Below, piece by piece: positions 27,376 through 41,313 of a DNA stretch of 64,000 nt. Origin of the DNA: Linyphia triangularis. Lineage: Eukaryota; Arthropoda; Arachnida; Araneae; Linyphiidae. The stretch covers positions 6,968,124 to 7,032,123 of the forward strand of contig OZ021723.1 in assembly GCA_963978545.1 (NCBI GenBank), read 5' to 3'. Under the pieces are notes generated by a model, which did no database searches, was not told the DNA's origin, and saw only the letters and a list, made by a program, of their open reading frames with translations. The position numbers and the translations under genes were made by a program. Each line of letters starts with the position of its first letter. Position 1 is the stretch's first letter.

Positions 27376-28182
27376 AATTCCCTTTTAAATAAAAACTTGT
27401 TTTGAATTCACGCTTTGGTTGTAGAATTTCTGTATTATTATTTTTGCCCGATAGTTCCAGTGACATATTCCTTACTTTCAAAATAATTTCATGTGTATTA
27501 TTTTTTTATAAATACGAAAATAACTGTAAAAATTTAATAAAAGTAGTATAATGTTTAAAAATTTGGTTACACATAAAAAGGAATTTGGAGCGGGGAGGGA
27601 TGAATTTTTGAGGTTTTATCTGCATTTATTTTGAAGTTAATTTTGTTATTTTTGATATTACACACATTTTTACTTGGAAAAGTTTTCAGAATTTCATCCA
27701 TTTTTAAAAACCTTCATATTTACTTCAATTTTGTTTGCGGAAGGGATTGATTGCAAAGGGTATTCTTTTTGAGGCCCATTTTGAGGCCACTTACCGTCAT
27801 TCAATCAAACTGAAACTTGGTAGGTTGACTCCAGGTCGATGACTATGCATTATTTTAGGTTTTGAGGGCAAAAAATAAAAAAAAAAATAAAAAAAAAATA
27901 ATAACGCAAAGAATTTGTCAATGGTTAGTCAATGGCACGGAAACATTTGCTTTGTACGTAGTCATTTTCGAAATTCATTACGGAATTTTAAAACTTGCTA
28001 CATTTTTATTTTTTTATTTTGCATGCTCCCAAAAGCCTTTTTTAAAAATGAATATCGCTGATAATTTCCTGAATTATATATATAAAAAAAAACTAGCTTA
28101 CGAAATAACAGTTGTATGGGAATATTAAATATTCTCTATAAAATATGATAATTCTTTCCTTAAGATTTAGCTTTCTTTAAGA
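27376..28182. other. AT-rich spacer with R3-like fragment
   Basis: Around 27785-27870 'cttaccgtcattcaatcaaa' and 'tgaaacttggtaggttga' resemble repeat R3 at 4730-4790. The frame 27862-28128 is A-rich and not convincing. It ends at the target site of the hAT element. Confidence 0.4.
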
Positions 28183-29131
28183 CAGCGGTTCTCAACCTAT
28201 AGGTCACGCCCCCCTGAAATTGAGCTACTTGGTCGACATATTCGAGAAATTAAATAACTTGAATCTTCAACTCCAAGGAGCAAATACACATAGTTGGTAT
28301 AGGTTGGATACGAGGGATAAAGTTAATGATTTTTGTAGAAATTTGAAATTGTGGAGCCGAAATTTAAAGCAAAAAAAAAATAACAATGTTTGCAACTGTG
28401 TATGATTGTAATAAAATTTACAAGATTGAAGAAGAATTTATAAAAGTTGTTTTTGTAACCACTGAAAATCATTTAGCCATGCTGTCAAAGAATTTCAAAA
28501 AGTATTTTCTTGCTGAAAACAAACTGATAGCAAGTTACGAGTGGGTTAGGGATCCATTTCATAAGACTCCCAAAGGATTCTCAATTGATGAGGAAGAAAA
28601 ATTCATAGACTTCACAACAAGTGGCGAAACCATAAGACAATTTAGTAATAAATCACTATTTGAATTTTGGGCAGGAGTAGGGGATAATTTTTCTGCACTA
28701 AAAACAAGGGAATTTCGCATTCTATTACCATTTTCAACGTCCTACCTTTGTGAAACTGGATTTTCTGCTGTGGCTTCTTTGAAGACAGAATATAGATCTC
28801 GGCTAAATATAGAAACAGAACTGAGAGTGGCTATTTCTAATATTAAGACTTCCTTCGAAAAACTTTGCTCTGCAAGACAGGCCCAAGGAAGTCACTAATA
28901 ATTATTAAATTTGTTTTTAATTAAGTATGTTTTCATTAAGTAAGTTTTGATTTACTAAGTTGTTTTACTTTGTTTGTTAAATATGTCGAAATGTATTTTG
29001 TCTTCTATGTGTGTGTGTGCTCGCGCGCTTTCCTTTCAGTCAGATAATATTTTTTTTTAAATAATATTTTCTCTTGGATATTATCGCGTCTCATCTCTAG
29101 TGTGCTCACGCCCCCAGGTTAAGAATCGCTG
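28183..29131 (+). mobile_element. hAT transposon, internally deleted
   Basis: The ends are CAGCGGTTCTCAACCT on the left and the inverted AGGTTAAGAATCGCTG on the right, followed inward by a shared 'cacgcccccc' motif, which are typical hAT termini. The 8-bp flanks are CTTTAAGA and CTTTAATG. A related, uninterrupted repeat at 56105-56150 carries a single CTTTAATG at the matching place, which supports both the boundaries and the target site. It encodes the remnant transposase at 28211-28898. Confidence 0.88.
28211..28898 (+). pseudogene. hAT transposase C-terminal remnant
   Basis: It is the remains of a hAT (Ac-like, ZBED5-type) DNA transposase. The first part contains DIFEKLNNLNLQLQG, a segment I recognise from this protein group. 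An A-run at 28371-28380 shifts the frame, and the second part (28386-28898) runs to the C-terminal dimerisation region with LPFSTSYLCETGFSAVASLK and RSRLNIETELRVAISNI. The BED zinc finger and the first part of the RNase H-like catalytic core are absent, so the element cannot encode a working transposase. It ends TAA at 28896-28898, inside the terminal repeats of the hAT element. It could in principle be a domesticated fragment, but the frameshift and surviving transposon ends argue for simple decay. Confidence 0.85.
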
Positions 29132-29480
29132 CTTTAATGACGTAACAAGTTGGAAAACGTATGCCTTTAACACAAAGCTCCATATCCTTGAGCTACTTCA
29201 TCAACGATAATTTTTTCTCCATACCTCAGTTTCACTTGTAAGAAAGGATAATATAAGATTATTGAAAGTATATCGCCAATATTATCTATTTGGCAAAGTT
29301 TTTTTTTTTTTTTTTTAATAAAAAAAAGAGACTTATACAAGAATTATGGTAAAATTTAACGCCAAACTGGCCATTTTTTCTAAATGAATGATAAAAATAT
29401 AAAAACTCTAAATGATACAAATTGACATTAATGTTATAGTGTAATAAAAAGCTGTGCGATGTTTCACACCATTAGTTTTC
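29132..29480 (+). repeat. Interspersed repeat R6, right portion
   Basis: It matches 56105-56395 in the same orientation ('gcctttaacaca', 'aagaaaggataatataaga', 'gtgcgatgtt'). It is the sequence into which the hAT element inserted. A T-run at 29301-29318 is present only in this copy. Confidence 0.65.
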
Positions 29481-29718
29481 TATATTTTTCTCCTAGCTTA
29501 TAAAGAACTGCTATGCCAAATCTCAGAAGACTATATCAGGGTCACATTGTTGGGATTGCATGTGCCACTTAATAAGACACCCGGCAAAATGATTTATCAG
29601 AAGGTTGTTATGTATGACCTGTAATGGAATGCCTTCTGACAAGAGAAACTCATGAAAATGCTGAACGATGCCGTTGATTGAGATTTTTCATTGCTCTAGC
29701 CTTTGTGTGAATGTACCA

Positions 29719-30477
29719 TGTTGCGTGGACGGGTTCGAAAGATTTGAAGCCAAAGCAGATCAAATCTTGCAGAATTTTTTTCCAAAATAACTCTTCACAG
29801 TTCTCTTACAGCTCCAGAACTTCTCGTTCTAGTAGACACAATACAGCTCTTTCCACAATAATAGAGCACAAAACAGCAGTTAAAAACTTGACAACACAAC
29901 TGCTCAATCGCCGCAAAAGACAATGCAATACAGTTCGCTTTAGAACTCTCAATAATTCCAGTCAACTAATGGACTCAGCTAACAACTAACTCCGTGACTC
30001 AAAATCAGTCAACTAACTAACTAACCCCTCTCACGGCCGGGCTTATATATAGGGGAAGCGAACACACGTGAACCTTCCAGAGATAGACATTTGGAGAACT
30101 TTCCAGATCGTAGTCGAAAAGTCCTATACATGTACATGGGGACCGAAAATGTCGCCAAATGGTCGCCAAGTTTGGTGACATTTGGCGATTTCTCACCAAA
30201 TTTGGCGACAAAAATCAGTCACCAAAACCGTCGCCAATTTGGCTCTATCTCGCCAATTTGGCGAGATTCCCATTACCATAATGTTAAATGCCCAGCCCCT
30301 TGAAACTCGCTTCCCAGAGTTACCTCTGTAAAACCCGTTATCAAGCATTGAGATATTCATTGCAGGGAAACAAATTAAAGGCGAACTATTGCACTGCCTT
30401 ATGCAAAATGTACATAAATTCTCCTGTTTACAAAATTAAAACTACGAAATATTTCAAATATACAAAAATTCGTAACA
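29719..30477 (-). mobile_element. Solo LTR, Gypsy-like, copy A
   Basis: On the minus strand it begins TGTTACGAATTTTTGTATA and ends in ...CA. It is homologous to 42004-42713 (minus), 45541-46421 (plus) and part of 31855-32117 (plus). It carries a TATA-like 'cttatatatagggg' on the plus strand (the opposite reading serves the LTR) and a block rich in GCCAAATTTGGC palindromes. No gag-pol lies beside it. The 4-bp flanks ACCA/ACTA are similar but not identical. The frames 29711-29989, 30017-30211 and 30091-30303 fall inside. Confidence 0.75.
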
Positions 30478-30674
30478 ACTAGAACATATCTACCACAACT
30501 ACCTTCGTATCGACTTGGGTTTTGGGAAGTAATCTATTCGGATACTTCACAATTAAAATGTTCGCCCCCTCGTGAGTTAACCAAGCACTTCTTACAATTA
30601 GGCAAAATAAAAATTGTGTTATTCCGGATTTAGATGCTGAGTGAGTTTAGCGTCGCTCACATCAAAGTTGCACA

Positions 30675-30900
30675 CACTCTACCAGTCGTTTTTTCTAGTA
30701 TAGATTGCTAGTCGGTGACGTCATGGGACTACTGATTCTAATAAACCAGACATTTTCTATTTACTGGCGCAGGCTACTCCCATCAACCAATCACGTACAC
30801 TCTGCCATGATCACCGAAAGACGGCGCAGCGGTCGTTTAGTTGACGTCACAGAACTGATGATCTAAACAGGAACCCAGACTGGTAGCGTGTAAATACAGC
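30675..30900. mobile_element. Possible short TIR element
   Basis: The left 'cactctaccagtc' ... 'tgacgtca' and the right end read in reverse 'cacgctaccagtc' ... 'tgacgtca' form an imperfect inverted repeat of about 50 bp. The region is GC-richer than its surroundings. The match is loose, so this is tentative; a promoter with two CRE-like TGACGTCA sites is an alternative reading. Confidence 0.35.
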
Positions 30901-30920
30901 TGTAATTCAGTGAAAACGCT

Positions 30921-31469
30921 TTGACTTTCGATTCCCTACCAGTAGATTGTTTCGAATGTATTTCAATTGGTGTTAGTGGTTTTGTGCACAGAGACTTCAT
31001 GTATGAGGAGTTTGTTGTTCAAAGTGGTGGATGGTGTTCTGCAAGGGGTAATGAGTATTCATGTTGGAGTGGTATTTTGCTTATAAGTCATATTCTTACG
31101 TCATTGAAGAGTTTCACAAGAAATATCCTTGTTGCTGTAGTACCCAATACATTCAAAGGTGATACAATTAGTTCACCATTTCATGGCAACCGGATCAGTT
31201 GTAGGCTCTTCATTTTGAACGATGAAAAACAGAGAGAAGTTGAAACTATGTTCCTGCTTGTGTCGACTAGTCTGCAGACGAATTCTGAGCTAAAAACGAA
31301 CATCGTTACAAGTGAATCCAACATCCCAACAAAAGGATTGATGTTTTGCTCTCCAGACTACTCACAAAATCTTATTCCTCAAATTCCATACTTTTTAAAT
31401 TCCATCTGGTATCTTCTCCAGATTGCCCATTCTGCAATAATGAACAATCTGCCAAACATAGCATTTTAA
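30921..31469 (+). CDS. Unrecognised open frame of 182 codons
   Basis: This is the longest non-repetitive open frame in the window. It opens at TTG, not ATG, and reads SLPVDCFECISIGVSGF and EEFVVQSGGWCSARGNEY near its start. I recognise no domain, signal peptide or membrane span. Its last 50 codons overlap, in another frame, the LINE remnant at 31316-31624, so that part is a shadow. Two LTR fragments flank the region. It is probably a remnant of transposon or captured sequence, or chance; the case for a gene is weak. Confidence 0.2.
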   Translation: MTFDSLPVDCFECISIGVSGFVHRDFMYEEFVVQSGGWCSARGNEYSCWSGILLISHILTSLKSFTRNILVAVVPNTFKGDTISSPFHGNRISCRLFILNDEKQREVETMFLLVSTSLQTNSELKTNIVTSESNIPTKGLMFCSPDYSQNLIPQIPYFLNSIWYLLQIAHSAIMNNLPNIAF

Positions 31470-31624
31470 TGTGCCATCGATTCGAAGATGTTAGAGTGAA
31501 ACACAGAAATTCCCTGGGTCCAGTTCCAATTTCATATTCTTGGATTTCCAATCTCTCAGAAGATGCTTTAGTTAAAACTAGAGCTCACGTGAAATTCTTT
31601 AGTTGTATAATGAAAGATTTATGA
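31316..31624 (+). pseudogene. LINE polymerase C-terminal remnant
   Basis: The frame contains SPDCPFCNNEQSAKHSILMC, a CX2CX7HX4C zinc knuckle of the kind that follows reverse transcriptase and RNase H in Jockey/I/R1-type non-LTR retrotransposons. Upstream residues RIDVLLSRLLTKSYSSN fit the segment before the knuckle. The frame is closed by TGA at 31313-31315, so RT is missing; a natural stop follows at 31622-31624. It is a 5'-truncated copy, as is usual for LINEs. Confidence 0.6.
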
Positions 31625-31854
31625 TTCTCTTTGATATAAAAATTGCTTCTACTCCGGAATAAGGAGATAAAGTAGCCAGTGGGCAAGTAAAAATCTCACA
31701 CCACCCAATCAATCATAAATACTGCCAAGTGTATCCACAAAACATGGTAAAACGAACACGTTTTTGTATTCGCGAAAGAAGATGTCATTCTGAGCGTGGA
31801 TTGTATTGTAATCGTAAGTCGTAACTGCAACTGAACCTATATATTGTTACGAAT

Positions 31855-32117
31855 TTTTGTATATTTGTAAATATCTCGTAGTGTTAATTTTGTAAATAGG
31901 AAAATTTATGTAAATTTTGCATAAGGCAGTGCAATAGTTCGTCTTAAGTTGGCCTCCCTGCAATATGGGTCTTAATGCTTGATAACGAGTTTTACAGAGT
32001 CAACGCTGGGAAGCGAGTTTTACAAGGAGCAGGGCATTTAACATTATGGTAATGGCAATTTCGCCAAATTGGCAAGATAGCGCCAAGTTGGCGACGGTTT
32101 TGGTGACTAATTTTTGC
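31855..32117 (+). mobile_element. Truncated LTR, copy B
   Basis: It begins TGTTACGAATTTTTGTATAT and follows the 5' part of LTR copy D (45541-46421) for about 260 bp, then loses similarity after 'gactaatttttg'. It lies 1.4 kb from the opposite-strand LTR copy A, so the two are not the paired LTRs of one provirus. Confidence 0.7.
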
Positions 32118-32445
32118 AAAATTTGCGATATCTTTTTCCCTCCTTTCTATGTAGAGATTGAAGAGCACGTTTACTATTTTCATTGTAACGGTTGCATAGG
32201 ATATCAGCCGAATTCAATCCCTACCTCAAAAGGAAATTAGATATTGAAAAAACCAATATTCAGAACATATATATTCAACCGAAGAGACCTTTATTTACTG
32301 AATACTTTAGATGTAAATACTTTTTATTACATCACTTTTTTTTCCACGTTTTTCTATTCATAGCTTCATAGTCCTTTTGATATGAGTTATGCGGTATAAA
32401 TAGAATAATTTTAAAATGCGCCTATGTTCAAGTTTATTATATTAT

Positions 32446-32747
32446 GGCCTCTGCATTGCATTGCATTGCATTGTATTGTATTGTATTGTATTGCATTGTA
32501 TTGTATAGTATTACATTACATTATATTATATTATATTATATTATTTTATATTATACTCTACTCTACTATACCATACCATACCATACCATACCATACCATA
32601 CCATACCATACCATACCATACCATACCATACCATACCATACCATACCATACCATACTATACCATACCATACCATGTCATGTCATGTCATGTCATGTCATG
32701 TCATGTCATGTCATGCCATGCCATGTCATGTTATATCATATATTGCA
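32446..32747 (+). repeat. Compound pentanucleotide array
   Basis: Successive blocks of ATTGC, ATTGT, ATTAT, CCATA (about 20 copies) and TCATG (about 12 copies) keep one 5-bp register throughout. The frames 32424-32876 and 32444-32752 are readings of this array. Confidence 0.95.
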
Positions 32748-33793
32748 AATAGAAGTTTTCGTATTCCAAACACCTTTATAACAACAATAAAGATAAATAG
32801 AAACTTGTTTTTAAATGACCTGCTCTTTTACATTTTCATGCATTCCTATCTGCACATCTTTTTGCCTTTATTTTAGAAATCATCTTTCATTAATATCTTG
32901 AAAAATTCACCAGTGCGAAATTTTATTTTTCGAATTCATTCTTAAAGAATTTTATCCAAATAAAGATAACAAATAATCCTAATGAAGATAAATAGTTCTC
33001 TTGCTGAATACGCCAACAGAAAAAGACTTCAATATCATCATCTCTAGTTCAATTCGAGGATTCTTAGTAAACCAAGTGAAACAAAATCCATTCATTAAAT
33101 TAGTTTTTCTAATAAAGAGAGTCTTCTAACATCTTTTTTCATTTCCATCTTCATTTGAGTGAAAGCTTTTTAGGGAATCATTTCCTGTTGATTCTGATTT
33201 TATTGCATATATTCTTTTCTTTCTTCGAGGTTTATCGTATTCTTGTTTAGCTAAAATTATTTATTTAAAATATTTGTTTTTTAGACTGAGTCGGGCAGGT
33301 ACTTTAGGGAATTCAAAGCAAACAGTATATAGTTTTTTTTAAAAAAAAAGATCGAAAATGAATACGTCAGATTGTATACAAAAATACATTATTCAACTCT
33401 AAATTATTGTAATGAATGTATCGCAAATAACTTATAAGAAAATCATTCATAAGAAAATTAAAACAATATAGTGTAACTTTTTCTGCTGTGTTCAAGATAA
33501 ATATGGCGATAGAAAAACACTATTATTTTGTTACAGTTTATTTTATTTTGCTTACGGTGGTTTAAACTTTGGATCTATTGGGAGTATTAGACCAAATATG
33601 ACAATACGACTAACCAAATGTCATTTTGCAAAATGTTAGATATCGTTTTGGCAACACCGTAGTCATGGAGATAAATAGGTTTCTATCAACTTAATAATGA
33701 GAGGGACTTTCAGAAAATACTCCCAAACATTGAAATGACTAACTGCAATGTTGGATTGACAAGAAGGGATTTTTAATACTCTGGCTTTAAAAA
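32748..33793. other. AT-rich spacer
   Basis: No gene, RNA gene or bounded element is recognised. Confidence 0.5.
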
Positions 33794-34697
33794 TCTATAA
33801 TAATAAAACAATCTGTGTGTCTGTCTGTGGCTCTGTGGATCTATAGAGACCTACTTAAAATTGAAGTAGAGCTCTGAAAATTTAAGCATAAGTAGTTTTG
33901 GCATTCTAATTGTATACATGTTATACAGAATGTTAAAATTTTAATTAGTTATTTGTTAATTATTTTTTTTTATAAAGCGACTTCATACAGAGATACAGCT
34001 CCAAAATTTTAAACATAAGTAGTTTTAGCCTTCTAATTGTAGTTTTGAAAAAGAGAAATTTAAAATTTTGATTGTTTTTTTTAATTAGTTTTCTTAATTA
34101 ATTAACAAATCTTTTTACAAAACGACTTCTAATAGAGCTACAACTCTGAAATATTCAACATTATTAGTTTTGGCCTTCTGATTGGATTTTTTTGAAAAAC
34201 AGAATTTTAAATTTTTATTTAGTTTTTTTTTTTAATTAAATTTCCTAATTAAAAAAAAAATTACAAAACGACTTCTTATATTCCCTGAGCTCTGAAATTT
34301 TCAACATAAGTAGTTTTGGCTTCTAAATTTGCTTTCCACAAACACGTATTAAAATAATCTTAAAGGGGTGTTGTATTATTGTATTAACGAGATTTTTTTT
34401 TCTCGTCAGGGAGAGGCATCCAATATTAAGGCCTTACGTAAGAATTAGATTTTAGTGAGTGAAGCAAGCTTATGCTTACGCAGCAATGAACTTTTCAACG
34501 AGTGAAGTAAGCCTGTGTTTATGTGTCAATGAAATTTTCAGCGAACGAAGTGAACTCGATTTTGCGTAGCGATGAACCTTCCTGCGAGCGAAGCACCAAA
34601 AACTGGGACCAATACACGAATGATAGATTTTCGCAACGCGAGGCCTCACAGCTAGCTAAAATATTGCACAAGCTAAAATTTACGAGTATTCAGCTAG
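33794..34697 (+). mobile_element. Non-autonomous Helitron-like element, copy 3
   Basis: It starts TCTATAATAATAAAAC after an A and ends CAGCTAG before a T. It is shorter than copy 1 (904 versus 1228 bp) because it has fewer internal repeats. The frame 34523-34744 reads through its 3' end and is not a gene. Confidence 0.7.
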
Positions 34698-36524
34698 TTA
34701 TTTATAATATTGAAATGTGGAAACAAATAGTTATGGAAATCTGAATAAAGGGGACTGAGTTCTTCATTTTCATAGTGAAAAAAGAGCCCTATGAGACAAG
34801 TGAAATGTGGGATAGACAGGTTTAGAATTTGAAACACACTGCTCTGAAAAATTAGTTACAACATAGAAATTTGGCAACAAATTGCTATAAAATATAAATA
34901 CAGTGGCATGAGTTAATCGTTTCCTGAATGAAAAAGTACTCTTTGATCTCTTCAGTGTATAGTGCAGTGTAAACAGTCACTTTTCAGATTGCAGTAGTTT
35001 TGCAAGACATACTGACTAGCAAATTTATTTAAGTAAAAACGAAAAATATAGGGCGAAAGAATCAGAAAGTGAAAAAAATAATAATAGTATAAGTCCGCAT
35101 TGGCGCCAAAGCAGCTCAATTGTAGAACTTATAACCAGAAAATTACAAAAAACTAAGTATTAAATATGGAACTGGAGGTCCCGACTGGTTTCTCATCAGT
35201 GGGTTCAACCAGCCGGAAACCTCCAGGATGGTTTCTTGAAAGAGTAAGGCCAAAAAGGCAGTAAACATAACTCTTGAACCCAGACGCTTCCATACCAGAA
35301 CAATGAGGAAATTAAAGAAATATAACAAAATAAGTATATAATGCAATGAAATGAGTAAATACAAAATAGTCCAAAGAACTTATCCATTTGAATAAAACCC
35401 AATGATACAGTAGAAAAGTTTGTAGTTTACGACAACACCTCCAAAACTGTCCAGCAGAAAAATAATCACGTTATTTCAAAATATTAAATGTAAAGGTGCC
35501 ATCTGTATAACAAAGTATAAAATTGAAGGTTCGTAAGAAAATAAAAACAAATCATCATTTAGTGGGGCTACTCAGTAAAACTTCAATATCACCCTAATTA
35601 GTTCAAAATTAAATATTAAAAATTCCCTACTTAATATTTATTTTTTTGTAACATATTGACCAGTTTTCAGTACCCCATATTCAAAAGTTTTTGTTTATTG
35701 AAAAATCTTTCCAAATGAAAATTGGCATCATCCGTAAATCATAAACAATAGACATCAATTTTACTCCCATCAATTTTGGAAACTGTGCTTAAAATTCTAT
35801 ATCTGTCTATCCAACACACCACCTGTTGCTTCATTCTGTTCTCTTACAGTTTTGAAGTTATGTTGTATTACATTTAGAAAATCCTTTCTAAAAATGTCGG
35901 CGGTATTTTTTTTTAACGTAATACGATTGATATCTAAGATATGACTTTCACGTGACATTTCAAATAGTACTTATAATTCTGTATTATAAAAAATCATAAT
36001 GATATTAACTGTAGGAAATAAACGAACATGTAAACTTATTTTTATTTTAATTACACCCAAGTAAGGTGTGACGTCATTTTTATTATAAATATAAATTTAT
36101 ATAATTTCAGTTCTTCTTTTAGTTTTGTTTAAGTGGCAACAATGATTCATTTTTCTGTTGTTCTTTTTCAACTGTTTTAGAATAAGCCATTTTTATTTGC
36201 CTTTGTGAGAGTTTGAGAGATTTGTAATATTAAATAGAAATGTCGAATATTAAACTCGTTAATTATTTTTCTTAATTGAGTCTGATCTTGATCTTGACAT
36301 AACAGACTACGACACAGAAGTAGTGAAAATTGGTCAGAATTTAGGACATTAACAATGACTTAAAAACAGTATATGTTCGTTTAATATTGCTCTTAAAATA
36401 ATAAAGAGAACAATAGTTAGCTACTACAGCACGTAAAATATATATCTTTTAATTTGTAAAAGATGGCAAAATAAATTATTATAATTGAAGGCTATTGAGA
36501 ATAGTTATTTATGCAATTAGTTGG
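34698..36524. other. AT-rich spacer
   Basis: 35160-35300 is slightly GC-richer. The overlapping minus-strand frames 35143-35364 and 35205-35402 have no recognised domain. No element boundaries are seen. Confidence 0.5.
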
Positions 36525-36822
36525 GAATAATTTTTCGAGTTTGAAAAAGTGATTTCCCACGAGTTGCATACAATATTTTTTTATAATCACATGCAAAAAA
36601 ATATCTTTAATACATTTATAAACTAACGTTGGCAACTACATTCAATGAATCTCTTCTAAAAATGTCATTTCTATCCCGAAACTATATAAAATTTGAGCAC
36701 GAGGCGTACGGAGAAAGTACTTTTTTAAACTAATGCGAAGAAGTTACTTTGCCACACACCTCGTGAAAAAATGTTATTTTCGCCACGATTTATGAGTAAA
36801 AAAAGTTTAATTTTTGTGCACG

Positions 36823-38748
<1,926 letters not shown>

Positions 38749-38937
38749 CAATGTGCAAAAAAAATTTAACTTATTTTAATCATTTTGAATCAAAAATCGT
38801 GGCAAAAGTAGCACTTTTTCGCGAGTTGTGCGGAAAATTAACTTTCTCGCAGTAGTATGAACAAGCATTTTTTCGCACGCCTCGTGCTCAAATATTATAT
38901 AGTCTTGGCATTGAAATGACATATTTTCAGAAGAAAT

Positions 38938-39182
38938 TATACTAAACTTCAACTTAACTAGACATCACTTAGACGGTAGATCATCACAGTGCTCATAGGT
39001 ATTTAATCCATTTTGGCGGCGTGAAAGCATAATGTTCGCCAAACCACAACCCTGTAGAGAACAAAAGGCTCTAAGGTTTGGCGAGAATTATGTTTTCACT
39101 CCGCCAAAATGGATTAAATACCTATGAGCACAGTGACGATCTATCGTCTAAGTGATGTCTAGTTAAGTTGAAGTTTAGTATA
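38938..39182. mobile_element. 245-bp foldback MITE, copy 2
   Basis: It is a palindrome with 'tatactaaacttcaactta' at the left end and its inverse at the right, and TA edges. It is inserted in the right arm of element X, next to the SINE array. Confidence 0.85.
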
Positions 39183-39189
39183 GTGGTGA

Positions 39190-40361
39190 TCTAGTGTACA
39201 AAAGATAGACCCAACACTTAGGCACTAGTGATTACTTTTGCCTAGCGGTAGAGTATCTGTCAACGGATCTAGGAGTACCTGGTTCGACTCCCGTTATTTG
39301 CACATCACTACATTGGTGACTACCGGACAACTGAATCACGCTGCCATCTATCGGAGCCTTCTGATACCCGACTTCTACACAATCATCAGAGCGTTTTTGG
39401 CGATTCACTGCCAAAACGCAACTCTCTCAACTCTTTCACTCAACACACTCAACTCTCACGTAAAGCACACAACTCACACGCAAGCAACTCAATCATTCAC
39501 CTCCTTCGCGACTCACTGGGAAGGGGCTTTGTGGTCATCTCGTGTACAAAAGACAGATACTACATCTAGGCACTAGTGATTACTTTTGCCTAGCGGTAGA
39601 GTATCTGTCAACGGATCTAGGAGTACCTGGTTCGACTCCCGTTATTGCACATCACTACATTGGTGACTACCGGACAACTGAATCACGCTGCCATCTATCG
39701 GAGTCTTCTGATACCCGACTTCTACACAATCATCAGAGCATTTTTGGCGATTCACTGCCAAAACGCAACTCTCTCAACTCTTTCACTCAACACACTCAAC
39801 TCTCACGTAAAGCACACAACTCACACGCAAGCAACTCAATCATTCACCTCCTTCGCGACTCACTGGGAAGGGGCTTTGTGGTCGTCTCGTGTACAAAAGA
39901 CAGATACTACATCTAGGCACTAGTGATTACTTTTGCCTAGCGGTAGAGTATCTGTCAACGGATCTAGGAGTACCTGGTTCGACTCCCGTTATATCACATC
40001 ACTACATTGGTGACTACCGGACAACTGAATCACGCTGCCATCTATCGGAGCCTTCTGATACCCGACTGCTACACAATCATCAGAGCAGTTTTGGCGATTC
40101 ACTGCCAAAACGCAACTCTCTCAACTCTTTCACTCAACACACTCAACTCTCACGTAAAGCACACAACTCACACGCAAGCAACTCAATCATTCACCTCCTT
40201 CGCGACTCACTGGGAAGGGGCTTTGTGGTCGTCTCGTGTACAAAAGACAGATACTACATCTAGGCACTAGTGATTACTTTTGCCTAGAGGTAGAATATCT
40301 GTCTACAGATTTAGGAGTTCCTGGATTGACTGCCGTTAGCGCACATCGCTACAAATTCATT
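39190..40361 (+). repeat. Tandem tRNA-derived SINE array, 347-bp period
   Basis: The tRNA-like head 'tagcggtagagtatctgtc' (box A-like) plus 'ggttcgactcc' (box B) begins each unit; heads follow 'gattacttttgcc' at 39230, 39578, 39925 and 40272. Three full units are nearly identical, and the fourth is a diverged head only. The body holds 'ttggcgattcactgccaaaa' and CA-rich 'ctcaactctcacgtaaagca' sequence. The frames 39238-39576 and its repeats are by-products. Tandem head-to-tail SINEs could arise by unequal crossing over. Confidence 0.8.
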
Positions 40362-40654
40362 GACTGGATTTAAACACATTTATTAAAAAGATTTTTGCTC
40401 GTGATTATAAAAAATATTGTATGCAACACGTGGGAAAATACTTTTTCAAACTTGGTAAATTATTGAACTCGTGCTATCGCACTAGTCAAATAAGCGTTTT
40501 ACCTCGTTTGAAAAAGTATTAATTTTTCCACTATTTGCATAAAAAAACTATTATAAAATAGGTGAGTTTAAAAAGATATTTGTTTTAAATAAATTATGAT
40601 ATCAATTCAATGTTTAACGTTGAGTGTGGTATGCAAATGTTTTGCCATTTGCTT

Positions 40655-41313
40655 ATAGACTGAGAGGAGACTGTAATTTTTGGACCCCATCGAACATCAT
40701 TCTGAATTTTTTTACAGAAATTGGAGAAAAGTGAGTTGATTACGAATCCGCTGGTCTGCCGTGGCAAAAATGGCCGAAACGTATCGAAAATCGACTAGAA
40801 ATGAGTTGAACTAAAATCCGATTGCCAAATGCGCCATAACTTGCCAAATAATGAGCATTTTTTAATTTTTTTATCTCTTTAATTTTCAATTAAGAAGGTT
40901 GCAGACGATTCGGATGTGTGGCTATGGCTTACTTTCCTCTTTCACAAATGAGCCAAATTGGCAATACATATTACGTCACTGATGACGTAACTGATGTTGC
41001 CAATTTGGCTTATTTTTAAAAAATACAAGTTTTCCGAGCCAGAGATCAGAAATCGTTTGAGCTTTTTCGCATTGAAAATCAAAATGCAGTGGGTTACTAG
41101 ACGAAAAAGTTTGTTCTCTTTTTGGCAAGTTATGACATATATAGCAATCGGATTTTAGTTCAACTCATTCCAAGTCGATTTTCGATCAGTTTCGGCCATT
41201 TTTGCCACGGCAGACCTGCGGATTCGTAATCTATTCATTTTTCTCCAATTTCTCTAAAAAATTCAGAATGATGTTCGATGGCGTCCAAAAATTGCAGTCG
41301 CCTCTCGGACTAT
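40655..41313. mobile_element. Long palindromic MITE M, copy 1
   Basis: The left end 'atagactgagaggagactg' is inverted at the right ('cagtcgcctctcggactat'), and the arms match over about 200 bp ('aacatcattctgaat', 'ttgccacggcagacc'). It is non-coding. Copy 2 is at 43563-44230 in the opposite orientation. Confidence 0.75.

Noticed and set aside
29719..32117. A complete LTR retrotransposon between LTR copies A and B
   Set aside because: The two LTRs are in opposite orientation, one is truncated, and no gag or pol lies between them.
39238..40270. Repeated 87-124 codon frames
   Set aside because: They are frames inside the tandem tRNA-SINE array with no conserved protein features.
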